Below, piece by piece: positions 1-5,353 of a stretch of 6,955 nucleotides of DNA. Location of the stretch: NCBI GenBank assembly GCA_016870235.1, contig VGCB01000150.1:1-6955 (forward strand). Direction: 5' to 3'. The DNA comes from Actinomycetota bacterium. GTDB taxonomy: Bacteria; Actinomycetota; Thermoleophilia; Gaiellales; Gaiellaceae. The position numbers were made by a program, and so were the translations under genes. The notes under the pieces are model-generated. The model did no database searches. It was not told the DNA's origin and saw only the letters and a list, made by a program, of their open reading frames with translations. How positions within the stretch are numbered: position 1 is the stretch's first letter; every line of letters starts with the position of its first letter.

Positions 1-146
1 GCGAGCAGGAGCGCGAGCGGGATCGCGACCGCGGCGTGCACGAGGTCGTACTGCTCGAAGTACCGGGTCGCGAGCACGGCCACCGGCATCGTCGCGATCG
101 CGAGGAGGCCGAGGAGCGCCGAGAGCGCGGCGCGGACGTTGCCCAC
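1..146 (-). CDS. Unrecognised membrane protein, N-terminal 48 codons only
   Basis: This gene starts just after permease 2 and runs off the left edge, so only its N terminus is visible. I chose the GTG at 146-144 because GAGG at 155-152, overlapping the permease 2 TGA stop, lies five bases upstream. The peptide starts VGNVRAALSALLGLLAIATM. It has a hydrophobic stretch at about residues 7-27, a short polar segment RYFEQYD at 28-34, and a second hydrophobic stretch from about 36 to the edge, so it looks like an integral membrane protein with at least two helices. I do not recognise the family. Only seven bases separate it from the preceding stop, so it is probably the next gene of the transporter operon and translated by coupling. 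It lacks the conserved motifs of the two permeases, so I do not call it a third channel subunit. Confidence 0.6.
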   Translation of the reverse strand, partial: MGNVRAALSALLGLLAIATMPVAVLATRYFEQYDLVHAAVAIPLALLL

Positions 147-151
147 CGGGG

Positions 152-155
152 CCTC
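152..155 (-). promoter_or_regulatory. Shine-Dalgarno overlapping the permease 2 stop codon
   Basis: GAGG on the minus strand shares its first two bases with the TGA stop of permease 2 (156-154) and lies five bases before the GTG at 146. This placement decides the start of the membrane protein gene and suggests that ribosomes finishing permease 2 reinitiate there. Confidence 0.5.
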
Positions 156-1380
156 AGTGCTTCTTGTAGGGGCGACCAACGGATGCAGGTGGGATCGAGC
201 GGCCGATCACGCCGGCCACGGCGATGAGGGTCAGGACGTAGGGTAATGCCTGGAAGAGGACATCGATCGGGAGACCCGCCGACTCCGAGTAGACCGGCAG
301 CCGCTGGGCGAGCGCGCTCGAAAAGCCGAAGAGGAGGCACGCAGCGGCGGCGCCGAAGGGGCGCCAGCTCCCGAAGATGAGCGCGGCCAGTGCAATGAAG
401 CCCCGGCCGGCGGTCATGTTCTCGTTGAACGAGCCGACGAAGCCGATCGAGAGGTAGGCCCCACCGGCCGCGGCGAACATCCCGGACAGCACGACCGCGC
501 CGTAGCGGATCTTGTACACGTCGATCCCGACCGTGTCCGCCGCGCGCGGGTGCTCGCCGACGGCGCGGATACGCAGCCCGATCGGTGTCTTGAACAGCAC
601 GATCCACGAGACGACGACGAGGATGATCGCGAGCCAGATCATCAGGTTGAGGTTCCCGAAGATGTCCCCGAAGAACGGGATGTCCTTGATCGGGCCGAGG
701 TCCACGTTGGGGATCTTGTCGATGTCGGTCGGCGTCCCCTCCTGCCCGTAGACGTCGATGAAGACGTAGCCGGTGAGCCCGAGCGCGAGGAAGTTGATCG
801 CGGTTCCGCCGACGATCTGGTCGACGCGGAGGTGCACCGACCAGACGGCGTGCAGGAGCGCGAGCAGCCCGCCCGCGAGGACGCCGATCAGGAGCCCGAG
901 GACCCACGAGTCGGTCTTGTCGGCGCCGAGGATCCCGAACAGGGCGCCGGTGAGCATCATCCCCTCGAGCCCGATGTTGACGACGCCGGAGCGCTCGGAG
1001 AACATGCCCCCGATCGACGCGAAGATGAGCGGAGTCGCGTAGCGGAGCATCGACCCGATCAGCGCCGACCAGACGACGACGTCGTCGAGGTTGCCGACGC
1101 TCGATCGCGTCGCGCCGATTCCGAGGAGCGCACCGAGGACGCCGCTCGCGATCGCGTACCCGCCGACCTTCTTCTGCCGATGGAGGAAGGTGGCGACGCC
1201 CGCGGCGACCGCGACGACGCCGAAGAGGAGCGGCAGGATCCAGTGGCGCACTTCCGCGGGAGGGAGGCAGAGCCACGACCCGAGGATGCCGAGCCACATG
1301 CCGCCCCAGCCGATCGCGCGCCACCCGCGCGGGAGCTTCCGCTGCAGCCGATCGCCGAGACGAGCCGCGACGGCCGTCAT
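154..1380 (-). CDS. Nucleoside ABC transporter permease 2 (NupQ/YufQ-like)
   Basis: This is the second inner-membrane channel subunit of a BMP-type nucleoside importer, 408 residues. The family core starts near residue 108: MLRYATPLIFASIGGMFSER (111-130) followed by SGVVNIGLEGMM (131-142), the best-conserved block of this permease class. The cytoplasmic coupling loop is RIRAVGEHPRAADTVGI at about 270-286, and DVYKIRY follows. About eight hydrophobic segments lie between residue 104 and the C terminus, which ends in a basic tail RPYKKH. About 100 residues with three further hydrophobic segments (roughly 24-39, 47-66, 73-90) precede the core; as far as I recall, short Firmicute versions start near the core, while actinobacterial ones are often longer. 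The ATG is fixed by GGAGG five bases upstream and by its ATGA overlap with the permease 1 stop. It pairs with permease 1 and the two-domain ATPase. Function class is secure; the particular nucleoside is not. Confidence 0.93.
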   Translation of the reverse strand: MTAVAARLGDRLQRKLPRGWRAIGWGGMWLGILGSWLCLPPAEVRHWILPLLFGVVAVAAGVATFLHRQKKVGGYAIASGVLGALLGIGATRSSVGNLDDVVVWSALIGSMLRYATPLIFASIGGMFSERSGVVNIGLEGMMLTGALFGILGADKTDSWVLGLLIGVLAGGLLALLHAVWSVHLRVDQIVGGTAINFLALGLTGYVFIDVYGQEGTPTDIDKIPNVDLGPIKDIPFFGDIFGNLNLMIWLAIILVVVSWIVLFKTPIGLRIRAVGEHPRAADTVGIDVYKIRYGAVVLSGMFAAAGGAYLSIGFVGSFNENMTAGRGFIALAALIFGSWRPFGAAAACLLFGFSSALAQRLPVYSESAGLPIDVLFQALPYVLTLIAVAGVIGRSIPPASVGRPYKKH

Positions 1381-2561
1381 GCCCGCCTCCGCAGCTTGGA
1401 GAGGAGCCAGAGGACGATCAGGTCGGCACCGACGAAGAGCACGATCATGCCCTGGATCAGGAGCGTCAGGTTGAACGCGAGCTCCGGCTGGAAGACGTTC
1501 GGGTCGAGGTTCCGGGTCGACGTGCCCGTGACGAGGGAGCCGAAGAGGAGCGCGCCGAGGAGCACGCCGATCGCGGTGTTGCGGCCGAGGAGCGCGACGG
1601 CGATCCCGACGAAGCCGAGGGTCGTCGTCTGGATCGCGCCGGTCGAGAGGCGGAACTGCCAGCCGAGGATGTCGATCGCGCCGCCCAGCCCGGCAAAGGC
1701 GCCCGAGATCGCCATCGCGAGGAAGTAGTTGCGCGAGACGCTGATGCCGCCGTACCGGGCCGCCTCCGGGTTGAAGCCGACGGCGCGAACGCCGTAGCCG
1801 AGCGTCGTCCGGTTGACGAGCACCCAGTAGACGACGAGCGCGGCGAGCGCGAGGAAGATGCCGACATGGAGACCCTGGAGCAGTGGGTCCCCCCAGAAGA
1901 CCGGCAGCTTCGCCCCCTCCTCGATCTCGTCCGAGACGGGAGACCCCGAGGCGACGTTCTGCAAGGGGCCGGTGAGCGTGAAGAGGAAGATGCCGACCCA
2001 GATGACGATCCAGTTGAGCATGATCGTCGAGATCACCTCGTGGGCGCCGACGGACGCCTTCAAGAACCCCGCGATGCCGCCGAGCACCGCTCCGGCGAGT
2101 GTTCCCAACACGATCACGACGATGATGTGCGGGACCGGATGGAGCCCGTGGATCTGCGAGCCGAGGATGACGGCGAGGATGGCCCCGGCCAGGTACTGGC
2201 CGTTGCCGCCGATGTTGAACAGCCCGCAGCGGAAGGCGAACGCGACGGCGAGCCCGGTGAGGATGAGCGAGGTCGTCACGATCAGCGTCTGCTGGAGGTT
2301 GAAGCCGGCCTGCTCGTCGAACGTGAAGATCCAGTGGAGGCCCGCGCCCTTGAAGATCTCGACGTAGACGTTCCAGGGCGCCTTGCCGGTCGAGATCACG
2401 ATCACGATCCCACCCATCAGGAACGCGATCACGGCCGTGATCAGCGGCGCGAGACAGCCCTGCGCCTTCTGCAGGTCGAGATAGCGCTCGACGAGGCCCT
2501 TCGGTGGTCCGGGCTCCGGCGCCGGCGTCGCCGACGGTAGCGGGGGAACGGTCTCGCTCAC
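1377..2561 (-). CDS. Nucleoside ABC transporter permease 1 (NupP/YufP-like)
   Basis: This is the first channel-forming subunit of the nucleoside importer, 394 residues with about ten hydrophobic segments. After a Pro-rich cytoplasmic-looking N terminus (residues 5-20) the first membrane segment covers about 36-57. Family signatures are FRCGLFNIGGNGQYLAGA (110-127), GAHEVISTIMLNWI (172-185) and the cytoplasmic coupling segment VRAVGFNPEAARYGGI (258-273), which contacts the ATPase in importers of this type. A polar loop at about 197-230 probably faces outside and may meet the binding protein. The start is taken as GTG at 2561-2559, forming a GTGA overlap with the ATPase stop. The reading frame stays open far upstream, but that upstream sequence is the ATPase gene in another frame and looks non-globular and Arg-rich. 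No strong ribosome site precedes the GTG, which fits translational coupling. It ends in the basic tail KLRRRA and overlaps permease 2 by four bases. Confidence 0.93.
   Translation of the reverse strand: MSETVPPLPSATPAPEPGPPKGLVERYLDLQKAQGCLAPLITAVIAFLMGGIVIVISTGKAPWNVYVEIFKGAGLHWIFTFDEQAGFNLQQTLIVTTSLILTGLAVAFAFRCGLFNIGGNGQYLAGAILAVILGSQIHGLHPVPHIIVVIVLGTLAGAVLGGIAGFLKASVGAHEVISTIMLNWIVIWVGIFLFTLTGPLQNVASGSPVSDEIEEGAKLPVFWGDPLLQGLHVGIFLALAALVVYWVLVNRTTLGYGVRAVGFNPEAARYGGISVSRNYFLAMAISGAFAGLGGAIDILGWQFRLSTGAIQTTTLGFVGIAVALLGRNTAIGVLLGALLFGSLVTGTSTRNLDPNVFQPELAFNLTLLIQGMIVLFVGADLIVLWLLSKLRRRA
1386..1390 (-). promoter_or_regulatory. Shine-Dalgarno of permease 2
   Basis: GGAGG on the minus strand lies five bases before the ATG at 1380-1378, inside the last codons of permease 1. 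It supports that ATG over other starts and lets permease 2 initiate both by reinitiation and independently. Confidence 0.6.
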
Positions 2562-4087
2562 GCCGCGGCCCGTCTGCCACCGGTCATCGCGACCCCGAGC
2601 TCCTCCTCGGTCGCGGTCGGCGGGAACTCGCCCACGATCTCGCCCTCGTACATGACGAGGATGCGGTCGGAGAGCGAGAGGATCTCGTCGAGCTCGAGGG
2701 AGACGAGAAGGATCGCGCGGCCCTCGTCGCGCTCCTCGACGAGCCGACGGTGCACGAACTCGATCGCGCCGACGTCGAGGCCGCGCGTCGGCTGGGCGGC
2801 GATCAGGACACGCGGGTCGCGGTTGATCTCTCGCGCGAGGATCACCTTCTGCTGATTCCCGCCCGAGAGCGCGCTCGCCTTCGTCATGGGCCCGCCTCCG
2901 CGCACGTCGAACTCGCCGATTAGCTTCCGGGCCCGGTCGACCATCGCCCTTGGATAGAGCCATCCGCGCTTCGAGTCGGGCGGCTTCCGATAGTCGTGCA
3001 GCGAGATGTTCTCGGCGATGGAGAAGTCGAGGACGAGCCCGCGCCGCTGGCGATCCTCGGGAATGTGCCCGAGACCCGCCTCGAAGTGCTGGTGCACCGA
3101 TCCCGAGGTGACGTCCGTGCCCGCGATCCGCACCGATCCGTCCGTCAGTCGGTGGAGCCCGGTCATGGCGTCGATCAGCTCCGTCTGGCCGTTCCCGTCG
3201 ACGCCCGCGATGCCGACGATCTCGCCCGCCCGGACCTGGAAGCTGACGCCTCGCACCTTCTCGACGCCGCGATCGTCGACGACCCGGAGCCCCTCGACCT
3301 CGAGCAGCGGCTCCTTGGGCGCGGACTGGCCCTTCTCGACCGAGAGGAGAACCTCGCGACCGACCATCAGGCTCGCGAGCCCCTCCTCGGTCGCTCCCGC
3401 GGCTGAGATCGTCTCGATCAGCTTGCCACGACGCAGAACGGTGATCCTGTCGGCGACCTCGATCACCTCGTTCAGCTTGTGGCTGATGAAGATGATCGAC
3501 TTCCCCTGCTCGGTCAGGCTCTTGATGATGCCCTCGAGCTCGCGCGCCTCCTGCGGCGTGAGGACCGCGGTCGGCTCGTCGAGGACGAGGATGTCGGCGC
3601 CGCGGTAGAGCGCCTTCAGGATCTCGACCCGCTGCTGCTGCCCGACGGTGATGTCGTGGATCGTGGCGCGCGGATCGACCGCGAGGCCGAAGCGCTCCGA
3701 GATCTCGCGGACTCGCCGCTCGGCCTCGCCCAGATCGAGCAGGACGCCGGAGGTGGTCGGCTCGATCGAGAGCACGATGTTCTCGGCCACGGTCATCACG
3801 GGGATGAGCATGAAGTGCTGGTGCACCATCCCGACGCCGTGGTCGATCGCAGCGCGGGGAGATCCGAGCGAGACGCTCTTCCCGTTGATCAGGATCTCGC
3901 CCTCCTCCGGGTGGTAGAGCCCGTAGAGGCAGTTCATCAGCGTCGACTTGCCGGCGCCGTTCTCCCCGAGGAGAGCGTGCACCTCCCCCCGGCGGAGGTC
4001 GATCGACACGTTGTCGTTGGCGACGATCCCCGGGAAGCGCTTGGTGATGTGGCGCATCTCGAGCACCACGGGGGAGTCGACGGCCAT
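2558..4087 (-). CDS. Nucleoside ABC importer ATPase, two fused ABC domains (NupO/YufO-like)
   Basis: This 509-residue cytoplasmic protein carries both ATPase domains of the importer in one chain. Domain 1 (about 7-250): Walker A GENGAGKST at 41-49, Q-loop with Gln90, signature ITVGQ at 146-150, Walker B ILVLDEP at 166-172 (Asp170, Glu171), and switch His203. Domain 2 (about 262-505): Walker-A position GVDGNGQTE at 295-303 with Gln301 instead of Lys, intact signature LSGGNQQ at 407-413, Walker-B position LIAAQP at 428-433 with Gln432 in place of the catalytic Glu, and Leu464 at the switch position. The GVDGNGQTE and AAQPTRGLD wording separates this nucleoside class from RbsA/MglA sugar ATPases. 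The ATG at 4087 is the first possible start, because an in-frame TAG lies at 4102-4100. No Shine-Dalgarno is visible, but a good -10 element sits immediately upstream. Its stop overlaps the permease 1 start as GTGA. Confidence 0.95.
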   Translation of the reverse strand: MAVDSPVVLEMRHITKRFPGIVANDNVSIDLRRGEVHALLGENGAGKSTLMNCLYGLYHPEEGEILINGKSVSLGSPRAAIDHGVGMVHQHFMLIPVMTVAENIVLSIEPTTSGVLLDLGEAERRVREISERFGLAVDPRATIHDITVGQQQRVEILKALYRGADILVLDEPTAVLTPQEARELEGIIKSLTEQGKSIIFISHKLNEVIEVADRITVLRRGKLIETISAAGATEEGLASLMVGREVLLSVEKGQSAPKEPLLEVEGLRVVDDRGVEKVRGVSFQVRAGEIVGIAGVDGNGQTELIDAMTGLHRLTDGSVRIAGTDVTSGSVHQHFEAGLGHIPEDRQRRGLVLDFSIAENISLHDYRKPPDSKRGWLYPRAMVDRARKLIGEFDVRGGGPMTKASALSGGNQQKVILAREINRDPRVLIAAQPTRGLDVGAIEFVHRRLVEERDEGRAILLVSLELDEILSLSDRILVMYEGEIVGEFPPTATEEELGVAMTGGRRAAA

Positions 4088-4096
4088 CGCGCGCCG

Positions 4097-4124
4097 ATTC
4101 TACGGGGATCGGCGGTTGTTGCAA
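4097..4124 (-). promoter_or_regulatory. Candidate promoter for a leaderless ABC ATPase message
   Basis: On the minus strand TTGCAA (4124-4119, four of six matches to TTGACA), a 16-base spacer and TAGAAT (4102-4097, five of six matches to TATAAT) form a sigma-70-like pair. Only nine bases separate TAGAAT from the ATG at 4087, so transcription would begin within about 0-3 bases of the start codon. The sequence CGGCGCGCG before the ATG has no Shine-Dalgarno, as expected for a leaderless message. Identified by eye; no start site has been measured. Confidence 0.5.
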
Positions 4125-4138
4125 GTGCCCCTGAACGG

Positions 4139-4168
4139 CGACGGGCGGGCCTTGCGGCCCGCCCGTCG
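4139..4168 (-). terminator. Perfect 13-bp GC hairpin with GCAA tetraloop after the binding-protein gene
   Basis: The arms 4139-4151 and 4156-4168 are perfect inverted copies (CGACGGGCGGGCC), separated by four bases. In the minus-strand transcript the loop reads GCAA, a stabilising GNRA tetraloop; in the plus-strand transcript it would read UUGC. This favours a role in the direction of the genes. No T-run follows (CCGTTCAGGGG), so it is not a classical intrinsic terminator. It could be a U-poor terminator, an attenuator that lowers ATPase and permease expression relative to the binding protein, or a 3' end that protects the binding-protein message. It begins 52 bases after the stop codon. Confidence 0.6.
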
Positions 4169-4185
4169 ATCGGGCACCGAGTGCG

Positions 4186-4227
4186 TCGTGTCTACTTGGT
4201 CGTGTCTACTTGGTCGTGTCTACTTGA
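4186..4227 (-). repeat. Three tandem copies of a 14-bp unit spanning the binding-protein stop codon
   Basis: Plus-strand units are 4186-4199, 4200-4213 and 4214-4227. The first two are identical (TCGTGTCTACTTGG) and the third differs only in its last base. Each unit contains CTA, so the minus strand has TAG at 4222-4220 (the actual stop), 4208-4206 and 4194-4192. Because 14 is not a multiple of three, the three TAG codons fall in three different frames. Two extra copies of the end of the gene therefore lie in the 3' untranslated region. Replication slippage is the simplest origin; an assembly artefact is possible. Confidence 0.9.
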
Positions 4228-5233
4228 CGGTGCGCGGCAGCTTCACCGTGCCGGCCGCGATGTCCTTCGACCACTTGCCGAGCAGGTTGATCAGCGAGAC
4301 GCGCTGCGGCGCCGTGGCGCTGACCTTGCCGTAGCCGACACCGCCGTTCTTGACGTTGAAGAGCCCGTCGGTGCCGCCCTTGAACCTGCCGGCCTTCGTG
4401 TCCTGGATCGTCAGGAACACGCCGCGGTCGACCTTCTTCGTCGCGCTCGTGAGGACGTGCGGGCCGAGGAAGCCCTGGTCGTTGTCGACCCCGATACCCC
4501 AGACCTTGTTGTCCTTCGCGCCCTCGAGCGCGCCGAGGCCGCAGCCGCCCGCGACTTGGAAGACGACGTCCGAGCCGCCCTCCATCTGCTTGAGAGCGAC
4601 CTCCTTGCACTTGTCCTGCGCCACGAAGTCCTGCGAGTAGTCGTGGCTCGCCTTGATCTGCGGGTTGACCCTCTTCGAGCAGAACTCGTAGCCGGCGATG
4701 AACGCGTCGACCGCCGGGATCTTGAGCCCGCCGACCGAGGAGATCGTCCCCGTCTTCGACACCTTCGCCGCGGCGACGCCCGCGAGGCACCCGGCCTCCT
4801 GCTCGGCGAAGATGATCCCGCGAGCGTTCATCGGCTTGTTCTTGAGCGCAACCCACGGGAAGTCGACGATCGCGAACTTCGTGTCCGGGAACCGCTTCGC
4901 CACTGCTGCGAGCGAGTCGCCCATCAGGAAGCCGACCGCGATCACGAGGCCGTACCCCTGGTTGACCGCGGTGGAGAGGTTCGGGATGTAGTCGGCGTCG
5001 CTCTTCGAGATGAAGACGCGGCCGTCGATCCCGAGCTTCTTCTGCGCGTCCTGCAGGCCCTTGTAGGCCAGGGCGTTGAAGCCCTTGTCGTTCAAGCCGC
5101 CGATATCGGTGATCAGTGCCACCTTGAGCGTGCCGTCGGCCGAGCGCTTGGCTGCGCCGGTGGAGACGACCGTCAGTGCCAGCGCTGCCACGAGCGCCAC
5201 CACGCCCACAAGTGCCAACGTGCGTTTCTTCAC
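4220..5233 (-). CDS. BMP/PnrA-family nucleoside-binding protein of an ABC importer
   Basis: This is the extracytoplasmic substrate-binding subunit, 337 residues. Residues 2-24 form a signal sequence: basic KKR, then a long hydrophobic core to about Val23. The mature part starts TLKVALITDIGGLNDKGFN (35-53), where the NDKGFN segment matches the family's (N/D)DxxFN ligand-contacting loop. Further family blocks are the AGCLAGVAAAK segment, DVVFQVAGGCGLG (222-234), GVDNDQ (248-253, whose Asp is known to contact ribose in PnrA-type proteins) and LTSATKKVDRGVF (261-273). I chose GTG at 5233 because GGGAGGG lies just before it; the ATG four codons upstream (5245) would place that site inside the gene. 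No lipobox Cys follows the signal core, although most relatives are lipoproteins. Four Cys (149, 185, 209, 231) lie in the exported part. A tandem repeat overlaps its stop codon. Family confident; ligand unknown. Confidence 0.93.
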   Translation of the reverse strand: MKKRTLALVGVVALVAALALTVVSTGAAKRSADGTLKVALITDIGGLNDKGFNALAYKGLQDAQKKLGIDGRVFISKSDADYIPNLSTAVNQGYGLVIAVGFLMGDSLAAVAKRFPDTKFAIVDFPWVALKNKPMNARGIIFAEQEAGCLAGVAAAKVSKTGTISSVGGLKIPAVDAFIAGYEFCSKRVNPQIKASHDYSQDFVAQDKCKEVALKQMEGGSDVVFQVAGGCGLGALEGAKDNKVWGIGVDNDQGFLGPHVLTSATKKVDRGVFLTIQDTKAGRFKGGTDGLFNVKNGGVGYGKVSATAPQRVSLINLLGKWSKDIAAGTVKLPRTVK

Positions 5234-5236
5234 GTG

Positions 5237-5243
5237 CCCTCCC
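5237..5243 (-). promoter_or_regulatory. Shine-Dalgarno that decides the binding-protein start
   Basis: GGGAGGG on the minus strand ends three bases before the GTG at 5233-5231 and lies within codons 1-3 of the alternative ATG start at 5245. The ATG has no comparable site upstream (ACACCGTAACCCGA). The spacing to GTG is slightly short but workable, and the resulting N terminus KKRTLALVG is a cleaner signal-peptide start. Confidence 0.55.
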
Positions 5244-5245
5244 AT

Positions 5246-5353
5246 TCGGGTTACGGTGTTCCGCTGAGTATTGACGCGGGATTCAACCGCAAGTTGGCCG
5301 CGCCGTCCAGTGCGAGAGCCTAGACGAGGGGCGGCGCGCGTCGTCAGGGAGAA
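5246..5353 (-). promoter_or_regulatory. Upstream region of the binding-protein gene, promoter expected but not resolved
   Basis: These 108 bases lie between the ftsK stop and the possible ATG of the binding-protein gene. The right half is GC-rich. The part nearest the gene is relatively AT-richer (AACTTGCGGTTGAAT, then TCAATACTCAG), as expected for a promoter, but no pair with good sequence and spacing stands out: TTGCGG with TACTCA has a 16-base spacer and a poor -10. I could not match a known purine riboswitch fold. An imperfect stem (5299-5308 with 5329-5338) might end ftsK transcription. Confidence 0.3.

Noticed and set aside
550..1728. A 392-codon plus-strand open frame opposite the permeases
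   Set aside because: Low-complexity Arg/Asp/Glu/Pro sequence and antisense to two genes with strong family motifs; a composition shadow.
1381..2580. Permease 2 frame remaining open for about 400 codons upstream of its ATG, suggesting a larger fusion
   Set aside because: The upstream part is permease 1 DNA read in the wrong frame (Arg/Pro/His-rich). The ATG at 1380 has a good ribosome site and the usual ATGA overlap.
2562..4124. Permease 1 frame remaining open through the whole ATPase gene
   Set aside because: That stretch encodes the ATPase in its correct frame; the alternative translation is non-globular. The GTG at 2561 with GTGA overlap is the natural start.
4174..4184. Small hairpin GCAC/GTGC between the repeat and the large hairpin
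   Set aside because: Four base pairs with a three-base loop is expected by chance in this composition.
4206..4856. A 216-codon minus-strand frame ending at the second TAG of the tandem repeat
   Set aside because: It overlaps the binding-protein gene in another frame and has Gly/Arg-rich shadow composition. It ends there only because the 14-bp repeat places a stop in that frame.
3479..5323. A 614-codon open frame on the plus strand opposite the binding-protein and ATPase genes
   Set aside because: Its translation is dominated by Arg, Asp, Glu, Ala and Leu without domain motifs, and it lies antisense to two clearly recognisable genes. GC-rich DNA leaves such antisense frames open by codon bias.
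5299..5338. Inverted repeat after ftsK as a terminator
   Set aside because: In the minus-strand RNA it is 7 bp plus 2 bp around an A-C mismatch with a 20-base loop and no U-run; too weak to call in GC-rich DNA.
5246..5353. Possible purine riboswitch upstream of the nucleoside-binding protein
   Set aside because: The gap is about the right size, but I could not find the conserved junction or loop-loop sequences of purine or related riboswitches.
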